Part shown: piece after piece, positions 21,928 through 35,400 of the stretch
Layout: every line of letters begins with the position of its first letter
Position numbering within the stretch: the stretch's first letter is position 1
Assembly (NCBI GenBank): GCA_006176705.1
Contig: QRFJ01000083.1
Span: 1,364,001-1,428,000, forward strand
DNA length: 64,000 nucleotides
Source of the DNA: Cocos nucifera
Lineage: Eukaryota; Streptophyta; Magnoliopsida; Arecales; Arecaceae
Reading direction: 5' to 3'
Position numbers and translations under genes: made by a program
The notes under the pieces: model-generated
What the model saw: the letters and a program-made list of their open reading frames with translations, nothing else
Told to the model about the DNA's origin: nothing
Databases searched by the model: none

Positions 21928-22696
21928 TAGGGCTAGAAGTGGGCTCGGGCTGGCCTGAGGCCCATCGGGCTAGGCCGGCTTTGGGTCGGGCTTTGGGCGT
22001 CGTCCGACACTATTTAGGCCGGGCATAGGCTGAAAATATAGAGCCCGTTTTATTTTCGGACCGGGCTCGGGCCCGATTAAAAACCGTCCTCCCTTGGCAC
22101 AGGACCCAGAACTCCTCCCCCCCCCCACCCCCCCACCCCCCCCCCCACCACCACCACGACGTGCGAAAACACCCCCCCTCCCCTCTTCCTCTCGGTCCTC
22201 CGACGTTCGCCGCTCCCTTGCGGCTTCCTCGGCACTCCGCGGCTTGTCGGCCCCCTCTGCGCAGTCTCACCCCCACGGCTCGTTGCACTGCCCCACCCCC
22301 CTGCGGCTTCCCTGGCTCCCTTGTGGCCCGTCTCACCCCCGCACCTCCTTATGGCTCCTCCGACACCTTGCGGCTCGTTGCACCACCCCGCTCCCCCGCG
22401 GCCTGTCGCACCGCCCCGCCCCGCCCGCCGCGGCTCGCTCGGCACCCCCGCGTCCCATCACACCGCCCCGCCCCGCCCTCGCTCACCTAGCGTCCAAGCA
22501 TCCTTCCCCGCCATCCATGCATCCTTCCTTGTCGAGAAAGGAGGGCCGGCCCAATCAGGCTTCAGGTTGGGCTCGGGCTCGGGCCTAAGTTTTTTAGAAA
22601 ATTTCGGATTTAAACCTAGCCCGAAGCCTGAAAAAAATTCGGGCAGAGCTCGGGCAGGGGTAAAACCCGACCTGGCCCGGCCCACTTCCAGTCCTA
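21928..22696. mobile_element. Non-autonomous hAT element (769 bp)
   Basis: The ends are inverted repeats, TAGGGCTAGAAGTGGGC on the left and GCCCACTTCCAGTCCTA on the right (15 of 17 match). They are flanked by an 8-bp duplication with one mismatch, CTCATGCT (21920-21927) and CTTATGCT (22697-22704), as expected for hAT. The interior is extremely C-rich with GGGCC/GGCCC and CGGGC words near both ends and no transposase. The long Pro/Arg-rich frames here come from composition. Confidence 0.85.
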
Positions 22697-22704
22697 CTTA
22701 TGCT

Positions 22705-25402
22705 TGGGATGGTCTCGTGGAATTCAAAGCTTCAAATTGTCACATGAAATGATTAAAATGTTTTCAAAGCACAACCATTGCTGGTCTCGAGTTCAACCAG
22801 TTGTTTGGTGTTACATATACATGCATCAAGCTGCATGCAGATGCATGCGATTCTTAGATTTGTATCATCAAACCATGTTGAGATTGGATAAAGGGTTATC
22901 ATGGTATTCCTCTTTTGACAATCATGGATAATTGGTGTTATTGGTGTTTGGTAGTAATATGGAATTTAGCAATTATTCTAAGAGTTGTATTTTTGGTCCA
23001 GGTTAGTTTAAAACAATTAGATTTACAAAACTGAAGCATGAGAATACAAAAATGCATATGATTCTATTATTTTAACATATGGATGGTCCAGATTAGATTA
23101 TAAAAATTATGATATTTCGGTGTTGGTATACTTTGAGACTTTATATATACATTCCCCATCTTAAATGTGACAGATACCTATGGTGACTTAATCTCTTAAG
23201 ATGTGCTCAAGAGTCATTAAATGACCGCAATTATGATCTAGAAGCATAAAAAGAGTAGACGAGGGCAAAATTAGGTAAAGGTGATTATTAAGATAAACAT
23301 GTATATCTATAGTTTAATATATTTTGTAGCTATGACGAGAAAAATTTTATATATCTTGAATTCCAGATATAATCGATAGTTTGGCTTTTTTTTCCCTTCT
23401 TTCTTTTTTCTTTTTTAAGAAAAAGTTATGGTGTTGATTGTTATGAACTTTAAGGCAAAAACAAGGGTGTTAAGTTAGGTGTTAGGTTTTAAGCAATGTT
23501 ATCAAAATTAGCACCTAGGTGAATTTGCATAGAGAGGCCAGATTACCTAGGCACAGCCAGGCAATGGCTGTGTAGGCATTAGCTCCAACTTATAGTACTA
23601 CTTTAAAAAAAAAAAAAAAAAAAAAAAATCCACTTGTTTTTCTTCATTTTTCATTTTTGCAGCTGAAGAAAATTTATTTTGTGTGCCTCAAAAGTTAAAA
23701 CAATATAAGTTATGTTATCATTTCCCTCATCCCATCCACCCTCGCTTGACCTAGAGATACGGTTAACTGCTCACCCATTGGCCAATGCATCAACAGAGGT
23801 CCTTTATTAGTTTGTTTGACCACCTGCAGCCCATTGGCAACTACTCAACTGCTCAATGGCCCCAAAACGTTTTTCCCTTAAATGCTTCTTATTTTCTCAT
23901 GTTTCCTTTTATTCCTCCTCATCCCCTTCTTTGCTAAAAGATTCTTCTCTGTTTTTCTTTCCCTCTTCTCCATCTCATCCTTCTCATCTCATTTGAAAGG
24001 TCCTTTTTTATTAGTTCTACCATGTTTCTTCTCCTTATCCTTTTCCCCTATATTTGCCTTCTTTCATATCCCAATTACAATCCTCAAGAGGAGATTATAG
24101 AATTGTAATAATCTTAGGAGTTTGTTTCCCTTTTTCTTCTCCCAAACATATCATATTTTCACTTTTAAGGTTAAAATTTTAACAATTTGCTTTTGCTATC
24201 ACTTACTATTACTATAATTCACTTGGTGGATTGATATGTGATGAGATTAAACCTTGGCCTTCACTATTTTTTTCCCTATTTTGCTATGGCACTTTAGTTG
24301 TTTATTTATATGTAGAATTTGAAAAACATCATTTCGTTTCATCAGGAGAAATAAATTCTCTGTAACTAGCAAATTTGAATGTTTAAATATGATTTTATTT
24401 TAATTATGAGTTCATGGTCTATGGAAAATCCAACCCCATGGAGTGGAAGGAAATTGAGGCAAAATATTTCAATAGAATTTAGGATCTTTCTTTAATGATA
24501 CTTATTAGAATTAGTAACTTTATCTTTAGTAGCTGGGATATTTAATCTTGATCATCACACCTGCTTGGAATTTTTGCTATCAAACCTGCTTCCTAATGCT
24601 GCTGCTTCTCTCTCTTTATTAAATTCAGAACCTATTTGTTTGTCATTGAGTCCTTGTAGCACATACTTTTGGGGCCTGTTTGGTTTGGTGTAAGTGGGCT
24701 AAGCAGGACTGCACTTCCCTTAACCAAGATCAATAAAGGGTTTATTAGTTTTGCCCTGCTTCTGCATTTGCTCTGCAATCATTCTTCTACAAATAGACTG
24801 TACATGTGGAGATGAGACCATTTCCAAGACTAGAGAAGAATTATGATTTAATTAATTTAAGTGAAATAAGGGCTCTGGTTTCATCTCCCTCTTTATCCTT
24901 GTAGATCTATTTTTCAGAAGTGTATCACGTATTACTCAATTTGTTTCATGTTTATACTTTCTCTAATGTTTTGAGTACAAATGGTCTTGGTGCTTATCAC
25001 ATGCCTAAACATTCTAATTTTTGCCTAGCATCGTGATTTATGCAACATTGCAGGCAAATTGATTATCGTACCGATGAGATTTATCTCAGATGAGTATGCA
25101 CTCTCCTTATAGGAGAGGTCCCAAGCTCGATTACTGATGCTGTCCGGAGTCTTTAATAATAGTATGCATTTTTCTTTTTCTTTTTCTTTTTTTTTCTTTT
25201 TGTTGGGGGGAGGAGGGGGTTGGGGGATGGTGTGTGGAGAGGGGAGGGGAGTTAAAGTTAATAGCTTGTATTAAGCAAAATATCGTTTACTCTTCCTGTG
25301 TGAAAAACATTATCTTTAATGGTCAGATGCCCTTTTTCTGTTGTGAAATGTCTTGTTGCATTATCAAGTTTCAACAGCCTCGTTCCCCTATTGATGTTGC
25401 AG
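22705..25402 (+). other. Probable intron 1 of Sm-F, right part
   Basis: No gene is recognised. The segment has a poly-A run at about 23604-23628, T/C-rich tracts at 23380-23420 and 25160-25230, and a strong branch/polypyrimidine region and acceptor TTGATGTTGCAG at 25391-25402. A GGGGCCTGTTTGGTTTGG word near 24671 resembles a MITE end but has no partner. Confidence 0.4.
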
Positions 25403-27435
25403 ACAGTTCCAGTTAACCCAAAACCTTTCTTGAACAATTTGACCGGGAAGCCTGTAATTGTGAAATTGAAGTGGGGGATGGAATACAAAGGTAAATTTTT
25501 TTGTGTTTTATATGTGCAAGAGATCATCACTACATGATGTCAAGTTTTATCTTATCTCTCTTTAAGAACATGCTTATATAGCTAAATTTCTCTCTGGACC
25601 TTTTTCAGGTTATCTTGTCTCAGTAGATTCCTATATGAACTTGCAGGTATCACTTTCCATAAAGTTACTCTGTCTGGGATTTTGCCTTCTCACTGTGTGC
25701 TATTGTTACGTAGTCCTTTTGACTAACTAGGTTAATTTAACAGTAACATCCTTCTCTGCAGGTAGCCAACACTGAAGAATACATTGATGGGCAATTCTCA
25801 GGAAATCTTGGGGAGATACTGATAAGGTAACCAATTGTTTCTCAATGTTATTTGCTTTATATTTATACATTCAAATGGTTGACATCTCTAGCAATTAAAA
25901 TTTATATCGGCTGCTACCGTGCTTTTTATTTTTTAATAGAAAAATAGGCTCATCTCGTCCCTGGTTATTAGTGGGCAGATAGAAAGCTATCTTATTCTGT
26001 TACTTATCTATCTATTATCTATTATATATATATATATAATAATATTTTATAGAGAAGTATTATGGTGTTGTCACCTCAATATCTCAGATGATTTTAATTA
26101 TGCCATATGGAATTGAAATATTATTTTTAAATAATAATAAATAATTTTTTAAAAAATTAAAAAAAAAATATTTTAAAAATAAAAATAAAAAATGAATAAG
26201 AGAAATTTTTTTTAAAAAAATATTATTTTTTAAAAATAAAATATTATAAAAATAATAATAAGATTTTAAAAAAATATTAATTTATTATTATTATTTTTAA
26301 AAGATAATATATCATTTTTTAATTTTAAAAATAATAACATATTAATTTATTTTTTTAAAAAATAATATTTTTATTATTTTTTTAAAAATAATATATTTCA
26401 AGATCTGAATCAATCCATTGGATAAGATTAGATTAAATTTAATAAATTATCCGCAAATAAAGTATGGTACTCCATCGATTTGAAAGCAAAATTTTTATAT
26501 TTAATGGTCTCTGAAAGTTTGAAAAAAGTATTAGAAGTGAGACGATGAGGTGCAATCTGGATCGACATTTGCCGAGAGAGAAGGGGAGCTGTGGTGGGGC
26601 GGCACCGATGGGCACGAAGTTATGAGAACAAAAAGAAAGAAGAAAATAATAATAATAAAATATTATTTTATAAAAAAAAAGAAAGAAAGTTTTTTTTTGT
26701 TCCTTCAGTGGTGGCACCGACAGTGCGGTATCGACAAGGGCATCGGGAGGTGTTGTTGGGATCGACGTTTGCTGAGAGAAGGGGAACGATGATGGGGTAG
26801 CACCGACGGGTATGAAGAAGGTATGAGAAGAAGAGCAGGGACGGATAAAGTAATATTTTAAAAATAAAAGTAGGAAAGAGATAAGAAAAAAAATATTTAA
26901 AAAATATTATTTTTAAAATAAAATATTATGAAAATAATAATCATATTTTAAAAATGCTACTTTATTATTATTTTAAAAAATAACATCATTTTTTAATTTT
27001 AAAAATAATAATATATTAATTTATTTTTTTAAAATATTAATTTATTTTTTAAAAATAATATATTTCGATATCTGAATTGATCCATTAGATCATATTAGAT
27101 TAAATCGAATAAATTATTCGTAAATAGAGTAGGTACTCCATGGATTTGAAAGTCAAATCTTTGCATTTAATAGCCTTCGGAAGTTTAAAAAAAAATATGA
27201 GAAGAAGTAAAGAGGTGGGAAAGAAAGAAAAAAATATATAAAATATTATTTTATAAAATAATAAAAATATATAATATATAATAAATAAAATATTTTAAAT
27301 TTTAAAAAAATATTTATTATTAAAAAATTTTAATAATTATAGATTGTAATTATTCATCCTACGCAACGTATTAGTTTTATTATTATTTTTTAGTTTGGAT
27401 GGTGCTAATCCCCATCTATATCCCAATGTAGCCTA

Positions 27436-27466
<31 letters not shown>

Positions 27467-28240
27467 ATGCGCTCAACCTTCCGCATCCCTAGTGATTGCT
27501 CACACCCGCTCCACGCACGCGCACACACTCTCTCTCTCTCTCTCTCTCTCTCACTCACTCGCGCGGCTTCCTCCTCTTATCAAAGCCTAATCTGAATTTT
27601 TTTTGGGCTTAGATCCAAAATTTTCTAAAAAAACTCGGGCCTGAGCCCGATTGGACCAGTCCACGGGAGGGCGGGAGGGGTTTGCACCGGGGCCAACCCG
27701 AGCCCACTTCCAGCCCTACGCTCCCCTAATCCCTCCCCCCGTATCTCTTTGCTTCCTCCTGCAGTTTGAGGGCTGGACTGTTTAGGGAAATTAAATCATG
27801 TGGTGACCAATAATGACCCTTGAAATTCGCAAAAATTATAATACTTACCAGACTTGGCTTTTGACCAAATTCCCTATTTACTGCTAGTACTTGGACTTCT
27901 ACCACGGTGAGAGAAATCAGGACTATTATGAATAGTGAGCTGAATTTTGAAATATTATCATGTAAAAATTTTAGGAAGCATCGTCGCAAATCCTCAACTT
28001 CATTTGTTATGAAATCTGCAAGGTGCTGGAATAAATTCCACGGTGTATAGAGGCTTAATTTAATGTGTGAACTCTTTTATGCTTATTTATTAGATGATTA
28101 TATAACTCAGCGAGAGACTGATTGTTGTAATTTGGGGATGATCGTGTTTGTCTCCAATTGATTTGCTGCACGGCAGATGCAACAATGTGCTGTACCTCCG
28201 TGGTGTACCAGAGGATGAAGAAATTGAAGATGCTGAATGA
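25403..28240 (+). CDS. SmF: Small nuclear ribonucleoprotein Sm-F, coding exons after the first
   Basis: Spliced exons 25403-25490, 25609-25646, 25762-25826 and 28177-28240 join in one frame with canonical GT-AG borders (88+38+65+64 nt, 84 codons plus stop). The product reads VPVNPKPFLNNLTGKPVIVK, WGMEYKGYLVSVDSYMNLQ, ANTEEYIDGQFSGNLGEIL, CNNVLYLRGVPEDEEIEDAE. These are Sm1 and Sm2 motifs of Sm-F, whose usual length is 86-88 residues, so only the first two or three residues are missing. Sm-F is one of seven proteins of the ring around the Sm site of U1, U2, U4 and U5 snRNAs. The first exon must end in phase 0; candidates are CTGGCG at 9433-9438 and ATGCGT at 9742-9747. The last intron is 2.35 kb. 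No damage is seen in the listed exons. Confidence 0.93.
26215..27205 (+). repeat. Two diverged direct copies (~310 bp) in the last Sm-F intron
   Basis: Segments 26215-26545 and about 26890-27205 align in the same direction at a spacing near 665 bp. Shared landmarks are TATTTC(A/G)(A)GATCTGAAT, CCATTGGAT/CCATTAGAT, GGTACTCCAT and TTGAAAG. Between them a second pair of related blocks (GATCGACATTTGCCGAGAGAG near 26560 and GATCGACGTTTGCTGAGAGA near 26760) repeats at ~200 bp. It is an AT-rich nested duplication with no gene. Confidence 0.7.
27438..27553. repeat. Two (CT)n microsatellites
   Basis: CT runs at about 27439-27466 and 27528-27553, separated by a short C-rich spacer, in the last Sm-F intron. 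Confidence 0.9.
27585..27719. mobile_element. Truncated relative of the 21.9-kb hAT element
   Basis: It ends GCCCACTTCCAGCCCTA, the same terminus as the complete element at 21928-22696 (one difference), preceded by the same CGGGCCTGAGCCCGA-like subterminal words. No matching left end was found, so this is a truncated or rearranged copy in the same gene. Confidence 0.6.
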
Positions 28241-29457
28241 CAATTACGTTTAGGAGCCACTTTTCTTTTTGCTGATACCCAGATGTCTGAAAGCAGGATC
28301 AGCAGATGCGGATGTAGTTTTAACTCGGCACACAACGGATCATCACTTTTATCCGTGCGTTAAAAGAAAACGGTGAAATCAAAAACATGCTTGCTTGCTG
28401 CTTTAATTATGTATCAATATTTTTTTTTTTTTTTTTTTATGTTGGCATGCTCAATATAAAATGCATGTTAGTACTGCATTTCTTTCCCCTGCTTCAATCA
28501 ACGGGTCCTGGTTTGAACAATCTCAAAATTGCAGCACCTGCTTCATTGTATTAACTTGACATGCAATAAATCTTCACTTTATCAGGGAAATAAAAGGACT
28601 TGAAAGATAATATTCTTGGTCGGTATTTATTTTTTTTTTATTTTTATTTTTTATAATGACGACATCCTTGGTTAGAATTTTAAACAGATGGTGTATGTGA
28701 TACTTTTGCATTCTGTTCTCTTTTCTTCTATCACAGGCATGCGTGGTGTTAGTTGGCGGTCTCCTATCAGCTTCTTTCTAGCGCTTACCAGAGTCTGAGG
28801 TTGTACATTTGGACTCTGGCCTTCGATGGCCAGGGAAACAACCTCCCCATTTTTTCGGCCCTCTACTCTCCTTCACCGACTCTCACCGCACCTCCGCAAT
28901 AATGTCTACCATCCATTTTGATAAAATTATTGAAAATTTAAAATGGATTCACCGATGGATATGAATTTATGTAAAATATATAGATCGTTTTGCAATCCCA
29001 TCAATCCATCATAGATGGGTCAGGTTTGGGTTTTGGTTTTTTTTTTTATTTAAAAAAAAAAAAAATTGACCTGAACCGGGTTCGTCTCAACCCAGGCCCA
29101 ACCTTACCCACTGCTACCTCTTTAATTTCATCACCACCATTTCTTTATTACGATGATCTTATGGTAAAATTGTTTGAATGATACATGACTACTAAAGGCT
29201 AATGTAAGTCTTCTGAATTCCAGCCGACGTGGTCGCCCCCATCAAGAAACTTCATAGAGAGTGCACTCTTATCCCTCTCAAATGAATTATTCTACTGAAA
29301 AATATAGATGATATATTATATTACACAGCAAAATCCGAGGATCGGAAAATCATGATTAAAGACAACGTGTACCTCCCAAGGTGTGAAATAAGGGCTCACG
29401 GTTTAAAATCCCTGTGGAAGGTCGGAAGCCGTGCTAGATTTACTTTTCACGGGAAGC
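28241..29457. other. Intergenic space between the tail-to-tail Sm-F and reductase genes
   Basis: It contains the 3' untranslated regions of both genes. A possible plant poly(A) signal AATAAA lies at 28565-28570 for Sm-F. T-rich runs occur at 28420-28440 and 28630-28650. A GGTTTGGGTTTTGG / CAGGCCCAACC block at 29010-29110 resembles a small hAT-like fragment. No gene is seen. Confidence 0.45.
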
Positions 29458-32400
29458 TCACCACACATCACGCAAGTACCTTCCTTCCATCTGCAGATTC
29501 TTCACCATGCTCTCAGCCTTCGATCCATCCAAAGACCCCTGAAATCCAATTCCAAGGCACTGCTTTAGAGAAGGATATCATTTCCAGAGAATTGTTACTT
29601 CAATGAATAACCAGAGGGTGGCAAGGAGCACTGTTCCACCCAGAAATTGAAATATTGTGGTCAACATAACTATGATCGTCAGAGCATATGAACTCAGGTG
29701 GTATCAGGTTCGCTAACATCACAAGAACCGGCCCAGTCGGTTCAAAGATGAAAGCAAGTGGCTTCAGCAATTCAGTCTCAAAGACTGTATCATCAATCTT
29801 TCATGCTAATTGAGAGTCCAATGAAGCCAAATGGTTTTGAGCCAAATGCAATATCTATTTTTCTTTGCTTTTTTTTTTTTTTTTTTTGTTTACCAGGTTT
29901 TGAACCAGTGCAAGATTTTTTTTTTTTTTTTACCTGCTCTTGAACTATGGTGTGAAGAACTCGGTGGACATCTCTAGCCATGCCTTTAGCATCACCACAA
30001 ACGTATATATAACCACCCTTGGAGATGATTTCCCAGATGACCACAGCCTAAAAACGAGGAAAAGAGATTGATAACAAAATAAGTTGCAAAAAGTTCAATG
30101 TTCTTTGGGGGGTCAAGCATCATGAAGAATCAGCAGCAGTAGAATTAGTATTCAACCTTCTCAGCCATCTTGTGCTGCACATATTCTTTGGCCGGACCTT
30201 CCCGAGAGAAAGCAACAATTAGCTCAGACAGCGCCCCTGTGTTTACAAAATTGTTCAGCTCATCCTCATAAATGAAGTCCTGCATGACACTATTCAAATT
30301 AAACCAGCTGCAATTTGCAAGGAGTTGTTCAAAAGGCAACACAAGTGATATCTGTAATTCCAATTGTACATTGCGTAGAAGTTAGATTTATTACTACTTA
30401 CCATTCTACGGTTCCTGCAACCAAAGAAGAGAACAGCAGGGCCGAGTTCAGCTCCAGACTCCTTGAGCGACAACCTTTCCTGGAGATGCCAAAGTGGAGG
30501 TAGCTGACACTGTAAGGCCATTATGAGACCCAAAACCATCTATGAAAGCAATCACTTATGCAACAAACCTGCAAGAAGCCCCTAAAGGGTGCCAGTCCTG
30601 TGCCAGGTCCAATCATGATAATTGGCACAGAGTTATCTGCAGGCAATTTAAAATTTGATTGTCTGACAAAAATAGGAGCCCAGCTACATTCTTGGCTCTC
30701 CTCCAATGGGAATGAATTCTGTAAAAATGCAAAGTGCTAGTTTAGGCTAAAAGCCATCTCATCCTCTGATAATGGATCTGCAAGAGTAACTGTTTCATTT
30801 TCTGAATGAAATTGATTACACCTGGTCTAATCTTTTCATACAGAAAGAGGAGAGAGAGAGAGAGGGAGGAAGATAATAGAAAAAAGACACTCAAAAGCAA
30901 TTAGAATCAACAATGACATGAGAATCATAACACACAAGCCCAAAATGACAGATAAACTTAATACAGGGAACAGAATACAATTAGAAAAATTAGATGCCAG
31001 AGGTTGGTGAGGACATAATTTGCCAACCCTCATACACTCCAAGCTTTGATGACAATTCTAACCTGCCGTTCAGTTCTTGTATGAAGCAGTTGCATGTCAT
31101 ATTTTCAATTAGCACAGAAGAAAAGGTTTTAATTTTGATAATGTCCAGGGAGACAATTTTTAAATTTTTTTTTTAAAAAAAAAACTTTCAACTATATCTT
31201 AATCAAAAGTGGTAAATCGGACTGACAAGAAAAGTGCGCCACAACAAGAAATAACTACAACCATCCAAGCCTTGTCCCAACTATTTGGACTTGGCTTTAT
31301 GATTCCTCAATCACCAACAATTCTTGCTTAGAGCTAGATCTGATGATCTTTCCAGATCCTTTCGCCCAACTGTCTCACAAGAGAAGCAATACACAGTTAT
31401 AATTGTTTTTATCATTGTTTCCCTTTTCCTCTCAAATGGAGGGTATATGTTCTCTATTTTTGTCAAGAGTGCGGTGAAAGTTGGTGTTATTTAAGAATCA
31501 TGAATCGCTAAATTCAATATGACCACAGATCTCCTGTGAAAATGAGTCAAATCATGGCATGTTTGTGAAAAGCCACCACAAGCAGCAGAGAAACCAGCAA
31601 TTAGTTGAGATACCAGCCAAAGGCTGGGAGAACAAAGAAGCTACATGCTCGATGAAATTTAGAATTATGTAATTAAAGATGGAGAGCACCATCACAGGTT
31701 AAAGAATGCTAGAAGCTAAGGATACACCTAAAATATCCATAACTAGATTTCAAGTCAGCAAATATATTTCAAGCTCCAGCTATATCAAGACTCCAACTTT
31801 GACCTTTCTATTCATCGAAAACTTTTAGGGGTACCTAAGTTAATTTCAAAATCTGAGAACATGTATAATCATATTTTAAATAATTAGATACCTTCATCCA
31901 GGTTGAACAAACTCCTTTATGTATCCTTCCTGTTGGTGTTGGTCCATGCACTAATGCACATGTGACATGAATTCTGGAAGGTACCATCCTGCATAGGATG
32001 ATGACTAAGTTAGCAATAACATGAGCAAAACAGTACAATAAATGGAACAACAATCATGATATAGTGCTCACCTTGGAGAAGATGATATAGAATAATATCG
32101 AGGCTGCAAGCGAGGAGCTATAGCTGCAAAGAAAACACCTAGAGGAGGCTTGGCTGAAGAAAATTCAGCCATAACTTCAAGAAGGCTCCTCTGACTTGCA
32201 ACTATCCATTGAGAATATTCATCCTGAAACCAAAAGTTACATGTCAACCAAATTTGGACAATAACAGTAGAAGCATTCGATTTCCTGTGAAATAATACCA
32301 ACCTTTCCTGCGGGAGAGGCTAGATATCTTAATCGTTCAGCTTCACTTGGATTAGAAGCATGAGCAGCTAGAGCAACTAAAGCAGCCTGAAGATTCATTA

Positions 32401-35400
32401 TATATACACAATTAAAGAATCAATTGAAGAATTCTGAAGTAGAAAGCTTACGAATGTAAATTATACACAATAAAAAGACCTTCTTTGGTGAATTTAGAAG
32501 GTCAGCATATCGAGCAAGTGCAGTTCTCAAAGTGCAAGGAGTTGGGAAAGGAGGCGGCGAAGAGCTGCTACTTAATGGTGTGCCATCTTCTTTGTTTGCA
32601 TGTAGGGAGAAGAATGTATCTGATGAATAACCTAATAGTCTTTCAGCCTCCTCCACGGGCTCAACACAATTCTCTGAATAAACACCAACATGATCTCCAG
32701 TTTCATACCTGACATTTCAAATATGAGGTATTTTCCAAGGTGAGCAACTACTTATGATAATAACTTCTGCATACTCTGATAGTTTCAGCAGCATTCAAAT
32801 AAAGTATGGGTTCCAGAGTATGATATTGTAACAAGAACCTTTAAATTGACAGGACTCAAGATTATCCTAGTAAAAAGAATGAATATTTTACCTTGCAGGA
32901 AACTGTCAGGAGATATTATGTTTTAAAAAAGAATAAAATGATTATTACAATTTTTCATCAAGAATAGCATAACAAAATATTAGAAAGTAATTAATCGACG
33001 GACTCCAATAAGAGGACATTCCTAAATTTAATATTTGACATTCAGAAAATAGAATTGTAGACTATGTGATTATGCATCAAATATTTCTGGTTCAACATAA
33101 AATCATTAACTGACATCAAACATAAAAGATAACATGCTGAAATATTTTCATTGTTTAGACAGCAAGAAACTCATATATAAGAAAATATAAAGCATACAGA
33201 AGAATTGACGGCAAACATGGAGCACCATGAAGCAATTCTAGAAAGAAAATTGAATTGAGCACCCATTCTTTATACACATGTATGGCTAAATTTTGATGAT
33301 GCGATGCACATCAAGATAATAATTTTTGTGATAAAGAAAGTTGCACCATAGGAAGCAGACCAAAACGGGTGGAAATTGCTTCCGATACATGTGAGGCAAA
33401 TATGAGGAAACTTACGCAAGCCCAGTTCCCAAAATATCAAACTCAAGATGAATGCAGGAACGATCAGAAGCTGGTGTATGCAGCTCCCGCCTCACAGCCA
33501 CATTAGACCTTCAAAGTTGAAAATTAGCACATGTTAGGTTCTAAATTACACATGCAGCAGGTCCTGCATGGTAGAAAATATTGGCATTAACATTGACATT
33601 TCTCTACTACCTGCAAGGATGTTGAACATCATGAACAGCATGACCATTGGCAAGACTCCAGTTCCTCTCCATATGTGACGCATTTGCGCTGTCAAGGAAC
33701 ACAACCCGGTATTCAGGTATGGCAGCAGTGTAATGGGTAGATGCACCCGGTGCATCATCTTCATCCTGAAGCAATTGATCCAACTCCGGCCACACCAGCT
33801 CCTTCCTGAAGGCAATCATAGAGTAGATTTAGTCAAGAATATAATTTGTAATTATATTAGGGGGCAAGGTTTATTTTGTGTAGGTAGCATGAAGCCCCTT
33901 GCTTTTTAAACACTTGCTAATATAATGTTATTCATACCACGAAGTAAAGTCATCCTCAATGCACTGATCATCATCTCCAAGGCCCACTGGAATTAGGCGC
34001 TTCCCACCTGCAGTAACAAATAATTTCAGTAACAAGTGAAAAAAAAGGGAACAAGACACCCAGAAAAACACCTTATTAAATTGCAGTGTGCATGACCCAG
34101 CAATCAGATAACCTACAGAAGCTTCTCTAGCTCCCAAGTTACAGAGGTACTCAAACAGTTTTTACTCCATATGGTAAAATTTCAAAAAATGAAGTTGACT
34201 GCTCCAACCAATAGAAGCATCAACGTGTAGTAAACTTGTCTTATTTTCGTTCTTCCACCAAAAATGAAAAGCAACCAGTCAAAAGAATGACAAACTGCTA
34301 ATAAGCAAACAGAAATAGATAAGCAAGTGATTAATAAAATTTTCCTGTAAAATCCTAATTGGATTTATAAGAGTCTAGAAACTTCATGTTATAGCAGGGA
34401 TATTTTATACAATCGAGCCTCGGAAAGTTTAGCTGAGAAAATTTTTTGTATACTCATTTTATTTCAAGCTATTTTTATTAAAATTAATTATCAGAGTTTT
34501 GGACTATAGGTTAGTTATAGGTAGTTATTCTAATGTTTCTTATGTATGGGTGTTTATTAAGAGGTAGTTATTTTTGTAAATATATGTTTATTTGTATGAC
34601 CATGAATGTAAAGAGAATTCAGATTAAAAGCATCCTTGTTTTGAAGAACAAGGAGGATTGATCCCCCTCAAAGAGGATTTTAGAAGGTTTGGCTTTCCTC
34701 AAAGTGAACCTTTTCCATTTCTTTTCTTATTTGAATTAGTTATGCATCAATTGGTATCAGAGAAAATGATTCTGCAGCATAGTCTTTTACTGGAGATCTG
34801 TGATGATTTAAGTGATATCAAGCCCTTGTTAAGAAAGCAACTGATGCAGATTGGCGAGTTAGGGAATGCTTGAAGAACATGCTGAAGGAACAGCAACAAT
34901 TTGATGAAGGCTTGAGAAGTATCAAGAAGATGATTCAAGAAACCATCGAAAGTGTTAGCAGGAGGAAGATGGACCATACCTTTTTCAGGGATTCTCCAAT
35001 CTATGTCATCAACATTTGTGGAGGCAAGATGGAGGCATCAAAGATTGAGATGCTGATCCCAATTATCGCAAGCATTACTCTCATGTGGCAAGGAAAAAAA
35101 GTCACATCAAATTGCTACAAAGATGAGGAAGTTGGCTGGGCTCCCCCACCACTAAAGCACAAAAGGCCAACCATGAGGACATGGTTCCTTAAAGGGTGGT
35201 GGAATGTTATGTACTCATTTTATTTGGAGTTAGCATATTAAAATTAGTAGTTATTTTAGTGTTCCTTATATATGAGTTGTTATTAAGAGGTACTTATTTC
35301 CGTAAACCATATATGTTTATAAGGAGAATTCTGATTAAGAGTGTTCTTCTTTTGGAGACTAGGAGGATTGATCCCTTTGAAGAGGATCTCAGGAGAGATG

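Noticed and set aside
22077..22752. Pro/Arg/Ser-rich frames up to 164 codons
   Set aside because: They lie inside the C-rich interior of a defined hAT element and have no domain.
24671..24690. GGGGCCTGTTTGGTTTGG as a MITE terminus
   Set aside because: No inverted partner or target-site duplication was found nearby.
25319..25537. Continuous 72-codon frame starting at 25319 as the Sm-F start
   Set aside because: Its first 28 codons are intronic; the acceptor at 25402 and the family N-terminus place the exon start at 25403.
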